DNA from: Glandiceps talaboti
Lineage: Eukaryota; Hemichordata; Enteropneusta; Spengelidae
Length of the DNA stretch: 57,500 nt
NCBI RefSeq assembly: GCF_964340395.1
Contig: NC_135564.1
Location: 19,557,319 to 19,614,818 of the forward strand
Direction: 5' to 3'
The position numbers were made by a program, and so were the translations under genes. Below the pieces are notes generated by a model. That model did no database searches. It had not been told where the DNA came from and saw only the letters and a list, made by a program, of their open reading frames with translations. Within the stretch, counting starts at the first letter, position 1. The number at the start of each line of letters is the position of its first letter. Below, one piece after another: positions 1-10,955 of this stretch.

Positions 1-63
1 CTACTCTCCTTTAAGCCACCGGTACCTTCCTGGTATTTTCATTTGTCTTCATATTTCTTTCAG

Positions 64-182
64 GGGCGGAGTACAGCTATAATTCGTACGTCACTAAAAC
101 AGCAATGGCAAATTATGCTTTGTTCTGTAAACTCATTTTTTTTCTGTGTAATTTAATGAAAGTGCAATTATTATGGCAATAA
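64..182 (+). CDS. Possible 3'-terminal exon of a gene entering from the left
   Basis: A pyrimidine-rich tract ending in TTTCTTTCAG at 63 looks like a splice acceptor. One frame starting with a split codon reads 38 codons (containing YNSYVTKTAMANYALF) to a TAA at 180-182 that overlaps an AATAAA signal. I do not recognise the protein. Only the acceptor, the open frame and the adjacent poly(A) signal support it; the same stretch could equally be 3' untranslated sequence. Upstream exons would lie outside the window. Confidence 0.3.
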
Positions 183-183
183 A
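178..183 (+). terminator. Poly(A) signal AATAAA with GT-rich downstream element
   Basis: AATAAA is followed within 10-25 bases by a GTGTGGTGTAT stretch, the usual layout of an animal cleavage and polyadenylation site. It would end a plus-strand gene entering from the left. Confidence 0.45.
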
Positions 184-227
184 GTATTCACTGTGTGGTG
201 TATATCAATTGAGTCAGGTCTTTGACG

Positions 228-239
228 AGTTGTTATTGT

Positions 240-273
<34 letters not shown>

Positions 274-278
274 GTTAG
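228..278. repeat. (TTG)n microsatellite
   Basis: About 15 TTG units with two interruptions (TTA, TCG). Confidence 0.9.
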
Positions 279-443
279 TTTTGTGCTCCTTTTTTAAATT
301 TCTGTCGCTTTAAACTTTTTCAAGCACCTCGTGGGTATTTTATTCCATGGTGAGTGTAGCGGCGTCGTGAAGGTTGGCTAGAGGGCAGGAGAGAGAGGGA
401 ATATCTTTCTACTCTCAACACCGAACTCGTCAGATTGCCACAG

Positions 444-635
444 ACTGCGCATGCACTGTCACATTTTCTTGATCTTGAACCATGACTGCAAGAACCTGGT
501 GTTTACGTTGAATATCAGACCTGTCAAAGTCTTTACCAGCAGCCTGGACCAAGTGTTATGTTCAAAGCAAAATGTTGTTTCAAGTAGCAGCTCAGTCCTT
601 GAGGGTGTGTGTGGTGAGAGCGACTGTGGTGTGAT
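444..635 (+). CDS. Candidate internal exon, unknown protein
   Basis: The 192-bp stretch is open in one frame, preceded by a CAG acceptor-like site (TTGCCACAG at 443) and followed by a strong GTAAGT donor at 636. It would be a symmetric phase-2 exon encoding about 64 residues with five cysteines (segments CHIFLILNHDCKNLVF and GVCGESDCGV). No family is recognised. The weak polypyrimidine tract and the lack of partner exons nearby keep confidence low. Confidence 0.22.
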
Positions 636-787
636 GTAAGTTGTGCGTGTCCAGCGTGCGTGCGAATCTAACGTTGTCCCACCGGCCCAGGGCAAGGTCC
701 AGCAATAATATTCCTCCCCGTTTTATCGAAATATTTACTACATATTATCACTATTAAATACGACTATCGGCCGACCGAATTTCCATT

Positions 788-1025
788 ACCGTAAGTGGGT
801 GTGATGATGTCCCTCGCAAAGAGTAGTAACTCTTTACGGCAACGATATAACACGATACTCAGAAGTGACTCTGGAAATGTTTACGACAAAGGAAAAAAAT
901 ATTTTGGACTGGAAGTAAAGATATGATTGAAGTCAAAATATGTACGAAATAGAAACAACAATTATCGATTGTGAAGTCATTAATTTTGTCTCTCAAATAA
1001 CGCCAGGTTTGGCATTAGACATATA
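788..1025 (+). repeat. Dispersed repeat, copy 1 (pairs with 10690-10925)
   Basis: About 240 bp is colinear with 10690-10925 in the same orientation, sharing blocks such as ATAACACGATACTCAGAAG, ACTGGAAG and TTGGCATTA. Both copies hold a short internal hairpin (AAAGAGTA...CTCTTTACG). It is a non-coding diverged interspersed repeat of unknown class. Confidence 0.65.
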
Positions 1026-1061
1026 GGGAGCCAAGGCTTAGATAGTTAGGGTTACGACAAA

Positions 1062-1133
1062 ACAAAAACAAACAACAATAACAAACAACAACAACAACAA
1101 CAACAATAATAACAAACAACAATAATAACAAAC
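1062..1133. repeat. (AAC)n/(AACA)n microsatellite
   Basis: Imperfect AAC, AAT and AACA units. Confidence 0.85.
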
Positions 1134-1253
1134 ATATCAACACTGATAATAATGACAGCAACGCACGGCAAAGTACGAGAAATGCGCTACGATCACCCTA
1201 CGTAATCACCCTATATCAAAAGGTTCTCGTTAGAATCATTTGCAGTAGTGGTT

Positions 1254-1325
1254 ATTTGTTTGTTTGTTTGTTTGTTTGTTTGTTTGTTTGTTTGTTTGTT
1301 TGTTTGTTTGTTTGTCTGCCTGTCT
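1254..1325. repeat. (TTTG)n microsatellite
   Basis: About 14 perfect TTTG units then a degenerate CTGCCTGTCTG tail. Confidence 0.9.
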
Positions 1326-1551
1326 GTTGTTTGTTTGGATTCGCTTGCATAAGTGATAACATTTACTGATTAGGGTATACATCATAATAGTAAAAACAAT
1401 TGCTAAACTTTTGCTTTTTTGACTTTACGGAAGGCATTAAGTTTACATCTGGTTATTAGAGTAAAATGTCTAATTAACAATTTATGGACAGTATTTTGTC
1501 TTATACTTCAATTCTATTTTACATTTATTATTTAATGCCTCTCTGTCTCTG

Positions 1552-1579
1552 TCACTCTCTCTCTCTCTCTCTCTCTCTC
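1552..1579. repeat. (CT)n microsatellite
   Basis: Perfect CT run of about 28 bp. Confidence 0.9.
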
Positions 1580-2559
1580 AGCAGTTGGATTAAAAAATGA
1601 TAACAACGTACATAATTACTTCGAATACAAATAGTAAACTTTTGTCTGAACGACCACATCAAATTTAAAAAAATACCTTCAGTCAATCACATCGAGAAAT
1701 TCTGGAGACAGCATAGGCGAAATAGGTATCCTCCCGAGTGGCGCGTTTTTATTTTCTTAATAAAATGTAGGAGACGCTGTCATTTTTACCATGTTTATTA
1801 TTGTTACCACCAGCTGCTGGCAGCGGCAGAAAGGAGGCAGGGGACCAGACTAATTGTATCGTACCGCATATGTTTTAATACCCACAGGTGATTCAATACT
1901 GTGCAGGGTACGATTTGACATCTAACAAAACAGTTTCAAAAAATTTCAGTTGCTGCAGCTTTAAGAAAGTTAATTAAAGAATCTGATGTAGTCTAACTGT
2001 TTCTGGTTGATATCTTTTCAAGTGTACGCTTCTGTAGTCTGAGATTGTTGCATCGTCTAGGTCAGCATACAGTGTCAAATTCCTAAAGGGCGAGGGTCTG
2101 ACCTAATGTTTCGCAATTTTTCGTCTGTAGTATTTCCCGCGAGGACTCATAAAATATACGGTAATGCTGAGAAACACTTGCTCTGTTTATGTACTGGTGA
2201 CTTTAAAATATTAAGAAAACACAAAATAGAAGACACATAGAGAACTTTGTAGAACAAAACACAGCAGCTGAAAATCCATACTAGAAAAGCTAAGTGTTAG
2301 ACTGTAGGTTTTTTGAAAGTGAAAGTGTGAGCAACTCTGAAACTCTGCAAGGTATAATGTATAGTGCCACGCCTAGCAATTTATCAACCCGCACCCTCTG
2401 ATTAGAGCTGAAGGACACGATGTATCTCACAGTCTACAGACAACCATGACCAAGAAAAATGTTGGTGGTCTGGGATTTAACTGACCATTAGAAGTAAAAT
2501 CTTTCATGTACAAATTTATGTTTAGTGTGGTTACGGACGAGTACGACCTAAGTGGTTTT
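1580..2559. other. Gene-free stretch
   Basis: No coding frame with splice context, RNA gene or recognisable transposon was seen. A block sharing AAAATACCTTCAGTC..ATCAC with about 3264-3284 hints at an old dispersed repeat. Confidence 0.5.
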
Positions 2560-2731
2560 GTTGTTTGTTTGTTTGTTTGTGTGTTTGTATGTATGTATGT
2601 ATGTATGTATGTATGTATGTATGTATGTATGTATGTATGTATGTATGTATGTATGTATGTATGTATGTATGTATGTATGTTTGTTTGTTTGTCTGTTTGT
2701 TGTTGTTGTTGTTGTTGTTGTTATTGTTGTT

Positions 2732-2765
<34 letters not shown>
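2560..2765. repeat. Compound microsatellite (TTTG)n(TATG)n(TTTG)n(TTG)n
   Basis: Four successive motifs run without a break: TTTG, about 23 units of TATG, TTTG again, then about 20 TTG/TTA units. All three frames stay open through it, producing long low-complexity reading frames that are not genes. Confidence 0.92.
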
Positions 2766-4020
2766 TCCGTTCGTTCGGGTTTTTGTGAACGTTCTCGTCT
2801 TTTTAGATTTTAAGAGGTAAATGTATGAGTTATTTGAGGCGGAAATGCAATGTTAGAGTTGGAAGACAGAACATATTTATCTCAAAACTGTTTGCAGTAA
2901 CTTGTTGTAGTTGTAAGCACTACAACTTATTCACACATTTTTATTTTAGCTTTTCGATGTGTTTTTTACATTGTTGGCAGAATGCCCGATTATGAAAAAC
3001 TAACATTGATTAGCTATAAGGAATTGAAAAAAAAAAAACATGTTGAAAATACATTGAAAATATATTTTGAATGAAGCAATACTGTTTATTGGAAGAGATC
3101 ATTCGTTAACATAGTCACTGTCGTAGTTACTTAATAACAATACAGTGATTTACACTGTCTTGTAAAATTACTTTTACACTGTAATTCGATAAACCCTGTT
3201 AGATTGAAAATGATCATGACGACTATCATTAGAAATTGTTGATGTTGTAAAGTAATAAAAAGAAATACCTTCAGTCCATCACGGTCAGCAATTCATCATA
3301 CCGTACAGTGTACGTCATCAATCGTTGGAAGATAACTTCTTAATAAACTCCTCTCAGTACGAAACTGTTCAACATTCGATCCGTCATTTGCGACTGAACT
3401 ACACCGACGAAATTATGATCATCATTGTAATAAACGATCGAACAAAAATCGAACGCGACAGAACATCACGTGATCACAAAAATCGCGCGCATCATGGCAC
3501 GCGAGTGCATAGAAACCATGATCGCTCCTGGGAGACCAATGTTATGCGCATTAGGATGCGCGTAAAGTCTTTGTTTACATGACACGTACATTCGAACTTC
3601 ATTGACGAAGCTTTTTATGTATACTGCATCCAAGCGAATCAAATACGTTAAAAATCACATATTTATTTACGGAAAGAAGTCAAGCATGACGTCATTTCCT
3701 AGTATTCCTCTCCAGTATCCTGCAAGTAAGTTTTTAAAATCTAATTTAAAAGAAAACTATGTATATTCAAAGTTGATGTTATTTGGCCTCTACATCGAAA
3801 GGTGAGCTGACGGAAGATGACAAATCGGTCAAGAAATATGTACACCGTGTGACAAATATAACACTGCTTTCATCGATTGTAATGTTTTATATTTGGGTTG
3901 GTACAGAATTCGACATACAATCGTATGTAGAATTTAAAATTTAGACTTAGTCTAGTTATCTGTATCTTGCAACTGCTATATTTACGTAGCATAATATATC
4001 CTGACATTAGAATATCATTA
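2766..4020. other. Gene-free stretch
   Basis: Short open frames at 3325-3582 and 3602-3805 have no recognisable domain, start context or splice partners. No RNA gene or clear transposon end was seen. Confidence 0.45.
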
Positions 4021-4320
4021 ATCCCCCCCCCCTCCCGAATAGCTTATCCACATGACAACTATACTCTCAGGCCAGATGAATTGAATACGGACACAGTTCC
4101 GATTCCATCCCTGCGTGGCGGTGAAACACGGTGGATACGGTAAGGGGTAGACCATTCGATATCCTGGGGGGGGGAGCTTGGAAGATTGGTGGAGAGTCAT
4201 TATTTTTTTCCCCACCTGCTTGCCTAAGAATTATTTTTTTTCTCCTTCGCCTATGCTGGCAACTTTTTTTTTCTTTGCTTCTTTGAGATATCCGGATTTT
4301 TTTTTTTACGTCAATGTTGA
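4021..4320 (+). repeat. Poly-G/poly-T-run repeat, copy 1 (inverted copy at 6240-6440)
   Basis: Contains GACCATTCGATATCCTGG, a G run, AGCTTGGAAGATT, then spaced T runs and ATCCGGATTTTTTT. The reverse complement of 6240-6440 carries the same landmarks in the same order. This is a dispersed repeat with homopolymer-rich structure, non-coding. Confidence 0.6.
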
Positions 4321-4637
4321 ACACCTACATTTGTTGCCACAATTTTCTGTTTGGTTTTCTCACAGGGTAATACAGAGAGTAAAAAGATGCTGTTCTATCA
4401 CACACAGATTTTATTTAGAAAACTACATATTTCATACATGTTTGATTTTCAATTAAATAAACATAATTGACAGTTTTTATGCCATGGTATGATGACACAC
4501 TGAAAATACAAATCGGAAACTTGACTGGTTAGCTCAGACATTGAGATAGACCGGTCAGTTTCTCCAGCTTGGGGGGATGGGGGTTGTCAGTGTTATTTTC
4601 CATTGGGCCAACAAAAAGTCACTGACCCCTGTGATTA

Positions 4638-5500
4638 AGTTTCATAGTATCTGACAGTAAGCTGTAGAGTGAAGAGCTTTGAGACTGGGATATGTCTACC
4701 TCTTGTGTGAGTGTGTGTGAATGGGGGGGGGGGGTTCTAGGGTTCCCCCTAGAAGCCTGGAGATTTTTACTTCTAAAGGCAATGTTTAGGCTATTCACAG
4801 ACACTTTCAGACAATAATTTGCAAGCTTAACAAGACAGCTCTGACATGTAAAAAGCAACTACATAAGGTTGAAACATTTTTAAAATAAAGTTTCATAGCA
4901 TCTTGACAGTAAGAGGTGGAGGAAAGAACTTTAATTTGAAACTGGAACATGTCTACCTCTTATGGGGGAGGGGGGTTCTAGGGGGTGTCCCCCTAGAACT
5001 CTGGAGGATTTTTACAATTTTCAGGCTATTAACAAACACTTTCAGACAATAATTTGCCAGCTTTACAAGACAGCTCTAACAATTGTAAAAAGCAACTACA
5101 CATGGTTGAAACATTTTTGAAATAAAGTTTCATAGCATCTTGACAGTAAGAGGTGGAGGGAAGAACTTTGATTTGAGGCTTGGACATGTCTACCTCTTAT
5201 GGGGTGGGGGGGTCCTAGGGGGTCTCCCCCTAGAAGCCCTGGAAGTTTTTTACTTCTAAAGGCAATGTTTAGGCTATTCACAGACACTTTCAGACAATAA
5301 TTTGCCAGCTTTACAAGACAGCTCTAACATGTAAAAAGCAACTACATAAGGTTGAAACATTTTTGGAATAAAGTTCCATAGCATCTTGACAGTAAGAGGT
5401 GGAGGAAAGAACTTTGATTAGAAACTGGAACATGTCTACCTCTTATGTCGGAGGAGGGTTCTAGGGGGTCTCCCCTAGAAGCTTTTCAAGATTTTTTTAC
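4638..5500 (+). repeat. Tandem array of ~240-250 bp units
   Basis: Units begin near 4638, 4889, 5126 and 5372, each starting AGTTTCATAG (or AGTTCCATAG) followed by ACAGTAAG. Each contains TCTACCTCTTRTG, a G run, TTCTAGGG, CCCCCTAGAA and CTTTCAGACAATAATTTGC. The fourth unit decays into a diverged form reaching about 5640. The same unit type recurs at 11877-12515. No coding potential was seen. Confidence 0.8.
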
Positions 5501-5689
5501 CTTGGTGAATCTTATTGTTGGTTTAACGAATGAGTGGCCTCTGGGGTGATGGAGTCCAAGGCCCCCCTGCCAAATCTGTAGTTTTTTGTTTCTATTTAGG
5601 CAATTTTTAGGTTATTCATAGCCTCTGAGATATATATTGCCAAGCATCGAAAAGCTAAAGTAAATATAACCTTTGAAATAAGTTTTCCA

Positions 5690-6065
5690 TGTTATAAAAG
5701 TGGGCCTGTAACATTGGTATAGGGGCATTGATATTGCATGCATAGTAACGTTACTGATGTGTGAGAGCACTTTAGGAGGTCATACCTAGTGTACAATAGA
5801 AACTTGAATTTATGTTGTGGTGTCGATGTGTAGTGTCTGAAATAGGAAGTATAGCATCCCTTTTGACAAATTCATACTGAAGAGACGAGAACAATTTAGA
5901 TTAAGTTCTTTTATAAACTATCCAATAGTATGAAGATTACCATTACAAAACTTTCAAGTTCACATTTGCCCCAAAGTGCAAGATAAGTGAAGCACTGATT
6001 GTGAAACAGCCAAACACTTACATGGCATGTTCTGTAACTAGTGTGGTAGCTAGGTAATACATGTA
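5690..6065 (+). repeat. Duplicated segment downstream of the array (pairs with 12590-12935)
   Basis: It is colinear and similar to 12590-12935, sharing TTTGCCCCAAAGTGCAA, GTGAAGCA, GACATGTTCTGTAACTA-like and TTCATACTGAAGAG blocks. Together with the preceding tandem arrays it defines a duplicated segment of about 1.1-1.4 kb. Confidence 0.7.
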
Positions 6066-6239
6066 TTATATGTATACTTTTATGTATAGTTATGTTTGAA
6101 CCCTTACATGAAACAGAGACAAGAACAAATATATATATGTACCACAGGCTAACGAAACTGACTGGTCCCTGACATCTGTTTGAAACTGTTTGTCATGATT
6201 TGACAAGTGTCCTGGTTGGAGAGGTACGAGCAGGTTGAA

Positions 6240-6440
6240 CAGTATACTCGATCCTGTGCATCATTTCCCTCCCAAGACATTTTTTTTCTAGCAGCAGTGG
6301 TCCATCTTTTTTTTCCATCACCCACTCATATCCGGATTTTTTTTTCAAGCAAATCCACTTGGCATCTTTTTTTTCCCGAAATCTTCCAAGCCCCCCCCCC
6401 CCCCCCCAGGATATCAAATGGTCCACCCCTAAGCATCTCA
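6240..6440 (-). repeat. Poly-G/poly-T-run repeat, copy 2
   Basis: On the minus strand it reads GGACCATTTGATATCCTGG, a long G run, then CTTGGAAGATTTC and A-rich blocks ending near ATCCGGATATGAG. It is the inverted partner of 4021-4320. The C run at 6391-6409 is among the longest in the window. Confidence 0.6.
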
Positions 6441-6723
6441 TTGGCGGATCTCACTGTGTACAATGTACAGATGTATTTAAAACTCATGACAGTGATATTA
6501 ATGTTTTATGCACCTTTGCCAATGTGACTTCCTCAATACCTCACCCCCTTACTTACTTCCCACAATGTCCCCCTTGTGCATCGTTCTTAATGCAAGTCTA
6601 TCAATTTATGATGCACTATTTGTGATACTTACAACCGAACCAAACAAAAAAGTAACACATAGATTATACTCTACGGTATAGTCACTAGCACCTTTTAAGT
6701 TTTCTATCATTCTTCTTTTGCAG

Positions 6724-7527
6724 TTTACAAACACTAGGTTACCAGGAAAGATCGGAGTTAAGGGTGCAACTAGCCGAGGAAAAGAGGCAAGCTAGAATCA
6801 AAGTTGAGATAAGTTTAGCTGAGAAGAGACAACTCGCTCTGCTTGAAACAGATATTATGGGACAACAATCAGTCCATACTCCCCTTAGACTAGCAAAACC
6901 GGCGACAGTATGCACCGTGTCTGCATATCAACGTGAGCTGATGCAATATAAACAGTTGAGAGCTGCCGCTGCAATACAAGGAAGTAGGGAAAGTCGAAAC
7001 CTATGTGTGAAAGGTTTGGGGAAGGACACCCTAGTCACATGCAAGTAAACACGACTTCCAAGAAAATAGTTACACCATCTAACGAACCTGTAAAGAAAGA
7101 ACGTCCAATGACAGCATTTGCTCGAATGAGGGCAACGTTGATGGGGGGAGTTGTTCCTCAATAAGTGGAAGTAACGAACCAAGCCTTACTGAATGTGAAA
7201 CAGTTACCTACGAAACCTAGCACAAGTTCACAGCAAGCAGCTACAGCCGGTCCATCTAACAAACTTACAAAGAAGGAACGTCCAATGACAGCATTTGCTC
7301 GAATGAGGGCAAAGTTGATGGGAAAGGCCGTTCCTCAAAAAGTAGAAACTAATCCAGCCATATTGGACACTGGTGAAATAACAAAGAAATCGAAGAAGTC
7401 AGCATTTGATGGAAAATTACTATGTGATGTGGTGCATCCAAAGACAATAAAATATACATTAATGATCAGAAGTTGCCAGAAATAAGAATACCAAGCTTAA
7501 GAGAACCAAAGGAACGAGCTGTAGAAT
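6724..7527 (+). pseudogene. Decayed large exon of an unidentified gene with an internal repeat
   Basis: A good acceptor (TTCTTCTTTTGCAG at 6723) opens a frame reading QTLGYQERSELRVQLAEEKR, a charged probable coiled coil. The frame then shifts near 7000-7045 to continue through two copies of a module containing KKERPMTAFARMRA (about 7096-7161 and 7273-7345). In the first copy the codon after VPQ is TAA where the second has AAA, a nonsense change. A second frameshift near 7450 leads into YINDQKLPEIRIPSLREPKE and a strong GTAAGT donor at 7528. Two apparent one-base deletions plus a stop indicate a non-processed pseudogene, since splice sites remain. I do not recognise the family. Assembly errors could explain the shifts but less easily the stop. 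Confidence 0.55.
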
Positions 7528-7965
7528 GTAAGTAAAGCTTAGTGTGTGTTACTTACCTCATAGAATATTGGCAATAGTTGCCATGGAGATGAGAAATAGA
7601 TATTGACTTTATTCAATTAGGGGTTTTACTTAATATAACAACGTTTTTGTTTTTTTCTAACTGAAAACGTGAAATAATTTAGATCCAGTTCGTATCTATG
7701 TGTAACTAAATAATTCCTAACAATTAAACAAAACATTTAAAGAATCGTTACTGCATGTAGGAAGTGATTTGTAAAAAAAGTAGTTAAAACGCAATAAATT
7801 CTTTTAATCACATGTAATTGCAAATAATCACATTTATTTATTCATGGTGATATTCCAATCTGAGGAAACAACGCCGTGACAGGGCGCCCTCAGGCATCGT
7901 CGCGGCCAATCTATTTGCTCAAGGTCAATGACGTCTGAGTGACACAACATACCACACAGTCTATT

Positions 7966-8122
7966 AAAGTCAGTCTGATTAAAATCTGATATAGTGAACT
8001 TTGCGCGATTTCTTTATTTACATCCTACTTTTATTGTCGTTTGTTCTTTTTAGTCCTGTGAGTGCCTTGTACCTACGGATGTAGTAATTCTCTACATCAG
8101 ATTTTAATCAGATTGAGTCTAA
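7966..8122. mobile_element. Short MITE-like hairpin element
   Basis: A perfect 17-bp inverted repeat (TCTGATTAAAATCTGAT at 7974-7990 and its complement at 8096-8112) is extended outwards imperfectly by AGTC/GACT-type bases, with ~105 bp between the arms. The bases just outside are TA-containing, as for Tc1/mariner-type MITEs, but the exact ends and class are inferred. Confidence 0.55.
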
Positions 8123-8207
8123 ATTTACATATTTGTGTGTTTCACTATCACGTGACCGTTATTTCACTAACGTATAACATGTATGTGTGTTTTTCCTATT
8201 ATCAGTG

Positions 8208-8262
8208 ACGAGGATGGAATCTAGGAGAAAAGGGTTGCTAAGAAACCCAAATATATAAAATA
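8208..8262 (+). pseudogene. Possible last exon of the decayed gene at 6724-7527
   Basis: After an acceptor-like TTCCTATTATCAG, one frame reads DEDGI, a TAG stop, then EKRVAKKPKYIK and TAG. The acidic-then-basic tail resembles a normal C-terminus with one nonsense codon. The phase does not match the upstream donor without another small deletion, which fits a decaying gene. Weak evidence. Confidence 0.25.
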
Positions 8263-8454
8263 GATTGTGTCTTCCAACAGTTTTCATATGAAATAAGGTA
8301 AGTTGTACAACGTGTATAAGATTCTAAAGCCATAACTGAGACCATGACTATAGTATATTGTCTGACGTGAATTTCTATCTATATTATTAATACAGTATAG
8401 CAGTACGAGTTGATTTAGGTTTTAGAACTTACTAAAAAAAACAAAAAAAACACC

Positions 8455-8477
8455 CAACAACAACAACAACAACAACA
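8455..8477. repeat. (CAA)n microsatellite
   Basis: About seven CAA units. Confidence 0.8.
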
Positions 8478-8639
8478 TTAAAACTCATCTTTTTTAGAAA
8501 GTTCATATTGTGCAAAGCAACTACTCGTATTTTAACATGACCTTTTTAGTAATTAGCACTCTTAAATTGTACTGTTCATATTTTTCCCTCGCATTTTGGG
8601 GGTTCTGATTTTAATGATTTTTAACTAGCGTGCTCTTTT

Positions 8640-8727
8640 TTTACGATTGTGTTGTACAGCGCCTTGAGATGTCTTTATACATGGAAAGCATTTATTGAGA
8701 GATATAATTACTATTATTATTATTATT

Positions 8728-8766
<39 letters not shown>
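8640..8766 (+). mobile_element. LINE (L2/CR1-like) 3' tail ending in (TTA)n(TTG)n
   Basis: GTACAGCGCCTTGAGATG followed by ATGGAAAGC and a terminal TTA/TTG microsatellite is the layout of many L2/CR1-type LINE and LINE-mobilised SINE 3' ends (a 'GCGCCTTGAGA ... microsatellite' tail). No reverse-transcriptase sequence is attached, so this is a 5'-truncated copy. The class assignment rests on remembered motif layout. Confidence 0.5.
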
Positions 8767-9300
8767 AACATTGTATCATTAAAACATTAACATATTTTAC
8801 GAACTGATTATAGTAGTTATATGAAATTATAGATTACTACACATCGCTCATTAATTACCACTTTTCTTTTCTTTTCTAAATTGCCAGTCGTCTACTAGTA
8901 GATAAGATTTCATTGAAGTAAATTTTAAGTAATTAATAAAAATACCTATACTGTTTATTTTGTTATTGAATACAACAACATGCTTTTAATGGATTTTATT
9001 ACATATTATATGAAGAATGTTTATACTGTAACAATAAATTATGTTTGTATCATTTCAGAAATTTGGCTGTGATCTCATTTTAGTTCTTAGTTCTTCTTTC
9101 AGTAACTTAAACTTTCCCTTTTAAAGCAAATTTAAAATGTTCAAGAAGGTGTCTTTACTTTAGACTTTTATCGGGAATGAAATATACACTGAGCTTGAGT
9201 CAAATTTAGGATCCTGACTACAATCTCCATAACCAATCAAGTTATGTCAAATCTCAAGTTCAAACAATCTTTACTACCAATCCTATCTCTCCATAATTTA
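8767..9300. other. Gene-free AT-rich stretch
   Basis: No open frame, RNA gene or recognisable repeat was seen. Confidence 0.5.
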
Positions 9301-9602
9301 CCAATTCGCGCCAATATGTATGGAATGTAGGAAAATCTATATAAACCCTTATTTCTGTGTGATCTGTAGGAGTTTTGTTAGATGTCAAGTACGAGTAGCT
9401 GTTCTTATAGTACTTGGTTGTGTGTGGACATCATTCCTTTCCAGAACATGTTTCTAAACAATCGACTTATCCCACAACTTTCAAGTTGAGATCAACACAC
9501 GTAGAATGTACTGATTTGTTTACATATTAGTCAAAAATTCACTTTTATTTCATCAGTAAGAGTCCGTACTATGACAACAAATATTTCTGGATCCTATAAA
9601 AG
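9301..9602 (+). promoter_or_regulatory. Candidate promoter(s) of the TMEM229-like gene
   Basis: Two CCAAT boxes (9301-9305, 9311-9315) stand just upstream of TATATAAA (9339-9346). A second TATA box, TATAAAAG, lies at 9595-9602. The first set has the usual CCAAT-to-TATA spacing; the second is nearer the start codon at 9859. Either could drive the plus-strand gene; which is used cannot be told from sequence. Confidence 0.4.
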
Positions 9603-9858
9603 TTAACTACGTTTGAACCGTTGAAGGGCTGTTCATTTATACATTCATTTGTTCGTTCCCCTAAAACTCTATTGGCAACGGTGAAAATGCATACGTTGGT
9701 TGGTTGGTTGTATCTACAAAGCTCTCACCGATTGATTCGTCAGCGTTCATTCTCGCAAGCTAGGGCATATTTTCACGCTAAGTTATACAACACAACGTAT
9801 CTGTACGAGGGCGTATGTTAAGAGCTGCCGTAAATAGGCTATAAGGTAGTATACGACG

Positions 9859-10362
9859 ATGGTCAACAGAGGCATGGCTCCCGCACCAATTTCAGGTGAA
9901 CCAATACCATGGTATATCAGATTTTTCATTTACGGAATTCATGGAATATTCGACGAAGTGTTCTTCACGGCAATCTACGACTATATCTTCCTAAAACCAG
10001 ACCTTCGTCTCATGGGATATACATCGTTGTACTCGTTCTTCATGTATGGCTTCTCAAGTTTTATTATGGAGCGACTCTATGTCATTCTATGGTACAAGCA
10101 TGGTGTTGGGGTTCCACTGAGAGTGACACTATACGTGTTTCTAGCGTATTCATGCGAATTCACCTGCGGTACTATACTTCGCCAATTTGATGCATGTTCC
10201 TGGGACTACAGTGACAGGGCACTTAATGTCATGGGTTTGATAACTTTTACCTATATACCTGTTTGGAGCACACTCGCACTCTTTCAGGACGTTCTGGCTG
10301 AATATATTTTGAACTTGAGAGTTATGCCGTCTATTCTACCAGACAAGAATAAGGTCTATTGA
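9859..10362 (+). CDS. TMEM229-like multi-pass membrane protein, single exon
   Basis: An intact 167-codon frame whose order of conserved blocks matches vertebrate TMEM229A/B: HGIFDEVFFTA near the N-terminus, FMYGFSSFIMERLY in the second helix, EFTCGTILRQFDACSWDYS (about residues 97-115), then NVMGLITFTYIPVW. Hydropathy by eye gives four membrane segments (about 20-42, 51-76, 84-106, 122-150), as in that family, which belongs to the CmpB-like membrane fold group. Length is normal. The gene is intronless from ATG to TGA, with an ATGG start context and no longer in-frame start. The function of TMEM229 proteins is poorly known, so no role is claimed. Lack of introns could be ancestral or reflect retroposition, but the frame is undamaged. 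Confidence 0.88.
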   Translation: MVNRGMAPAPISGEPIPWYIRFFIYGIHGIFDEVFFTAIYDYIFLKPDLRLMGYTSLYSFFMYGFSSFIMERLYVILWYKHGVGVPLRVTLYVFLAYSCEFTCGTILRQFDACSWDYSDRALNVMGLITFTYIPVWSTLALFQDVLAEYILNLRVMPSILPDKNKVY

Positions 10363-10689
10363 TCTATTATCTTACAACAACAATAGAAAGAAAACTAAAC
10401 TGAAATACTCAAACACACCGAACACACAAGAACACTATTTTTCACTATGTTAATTTATCTCAGGGCACACTTTATAATAGGACTACAAGCATCCGTTTCT
10501 TCAGAATGGTGAAACACATGTACCCGTCATTCATATTTGTTGTACTGTCACAAACATTGGACAACACGCATGATTTGACCGTCGCCGACATGTTGAAATG
10601 TGTATTACGTTGACGTGGCACCCATAGGGTGTATATATAGCACAACAGATTTGAACAATCAAGTTCAAAGGTCGTAACAGGGTTTACGT

Positions 10690-10925
10690 ATAGTCAATGA
10701 GTAACTGTGTGTGACGACATCTGTCGCAAAAGAGTATTGGTCTCTTTACGACAACACTATAACACAATACTCAGAAGGGAGAAACTTTTGATGACAAAGT
10801 AAAAAACAAAACTTGAACTGGAAGCAAAGACGTATACGAAATATTTGGAGAAAAATATCGAATTGAATTTACGGGCATTACATTTGTATCTCAAGGTCAG
10901 AGTTGGCATTACGCTAGACTTACTA
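10690..10925 (+). repeat. Dispersed repeat, copy 2 (pairs with 788-1025)
   Basis: Colinear diverged copy of 788-1025, containing the hairpin GTCGCAAAAGAG...CTCTTTACGAC. It lies in the probable 3' untranslated region of the TMEM229-like gene. Confidence 0.65.
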
Positions 10926-10955
10926 AAGTCTACCGAAATATATTCAATTTATTTG

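Noticed and set aside
2506-2820. Cys/Val/Tyr-rich open frames of 78-104 residues
   Set aside because: Translations of TATG and TTG microsatellites in three frames.
9621-9821. Open frame just upstream of the TMEM229-like gene
   Set aside because: Different frame, no recognisable content; probably 5' untranslated or promoter sequence.
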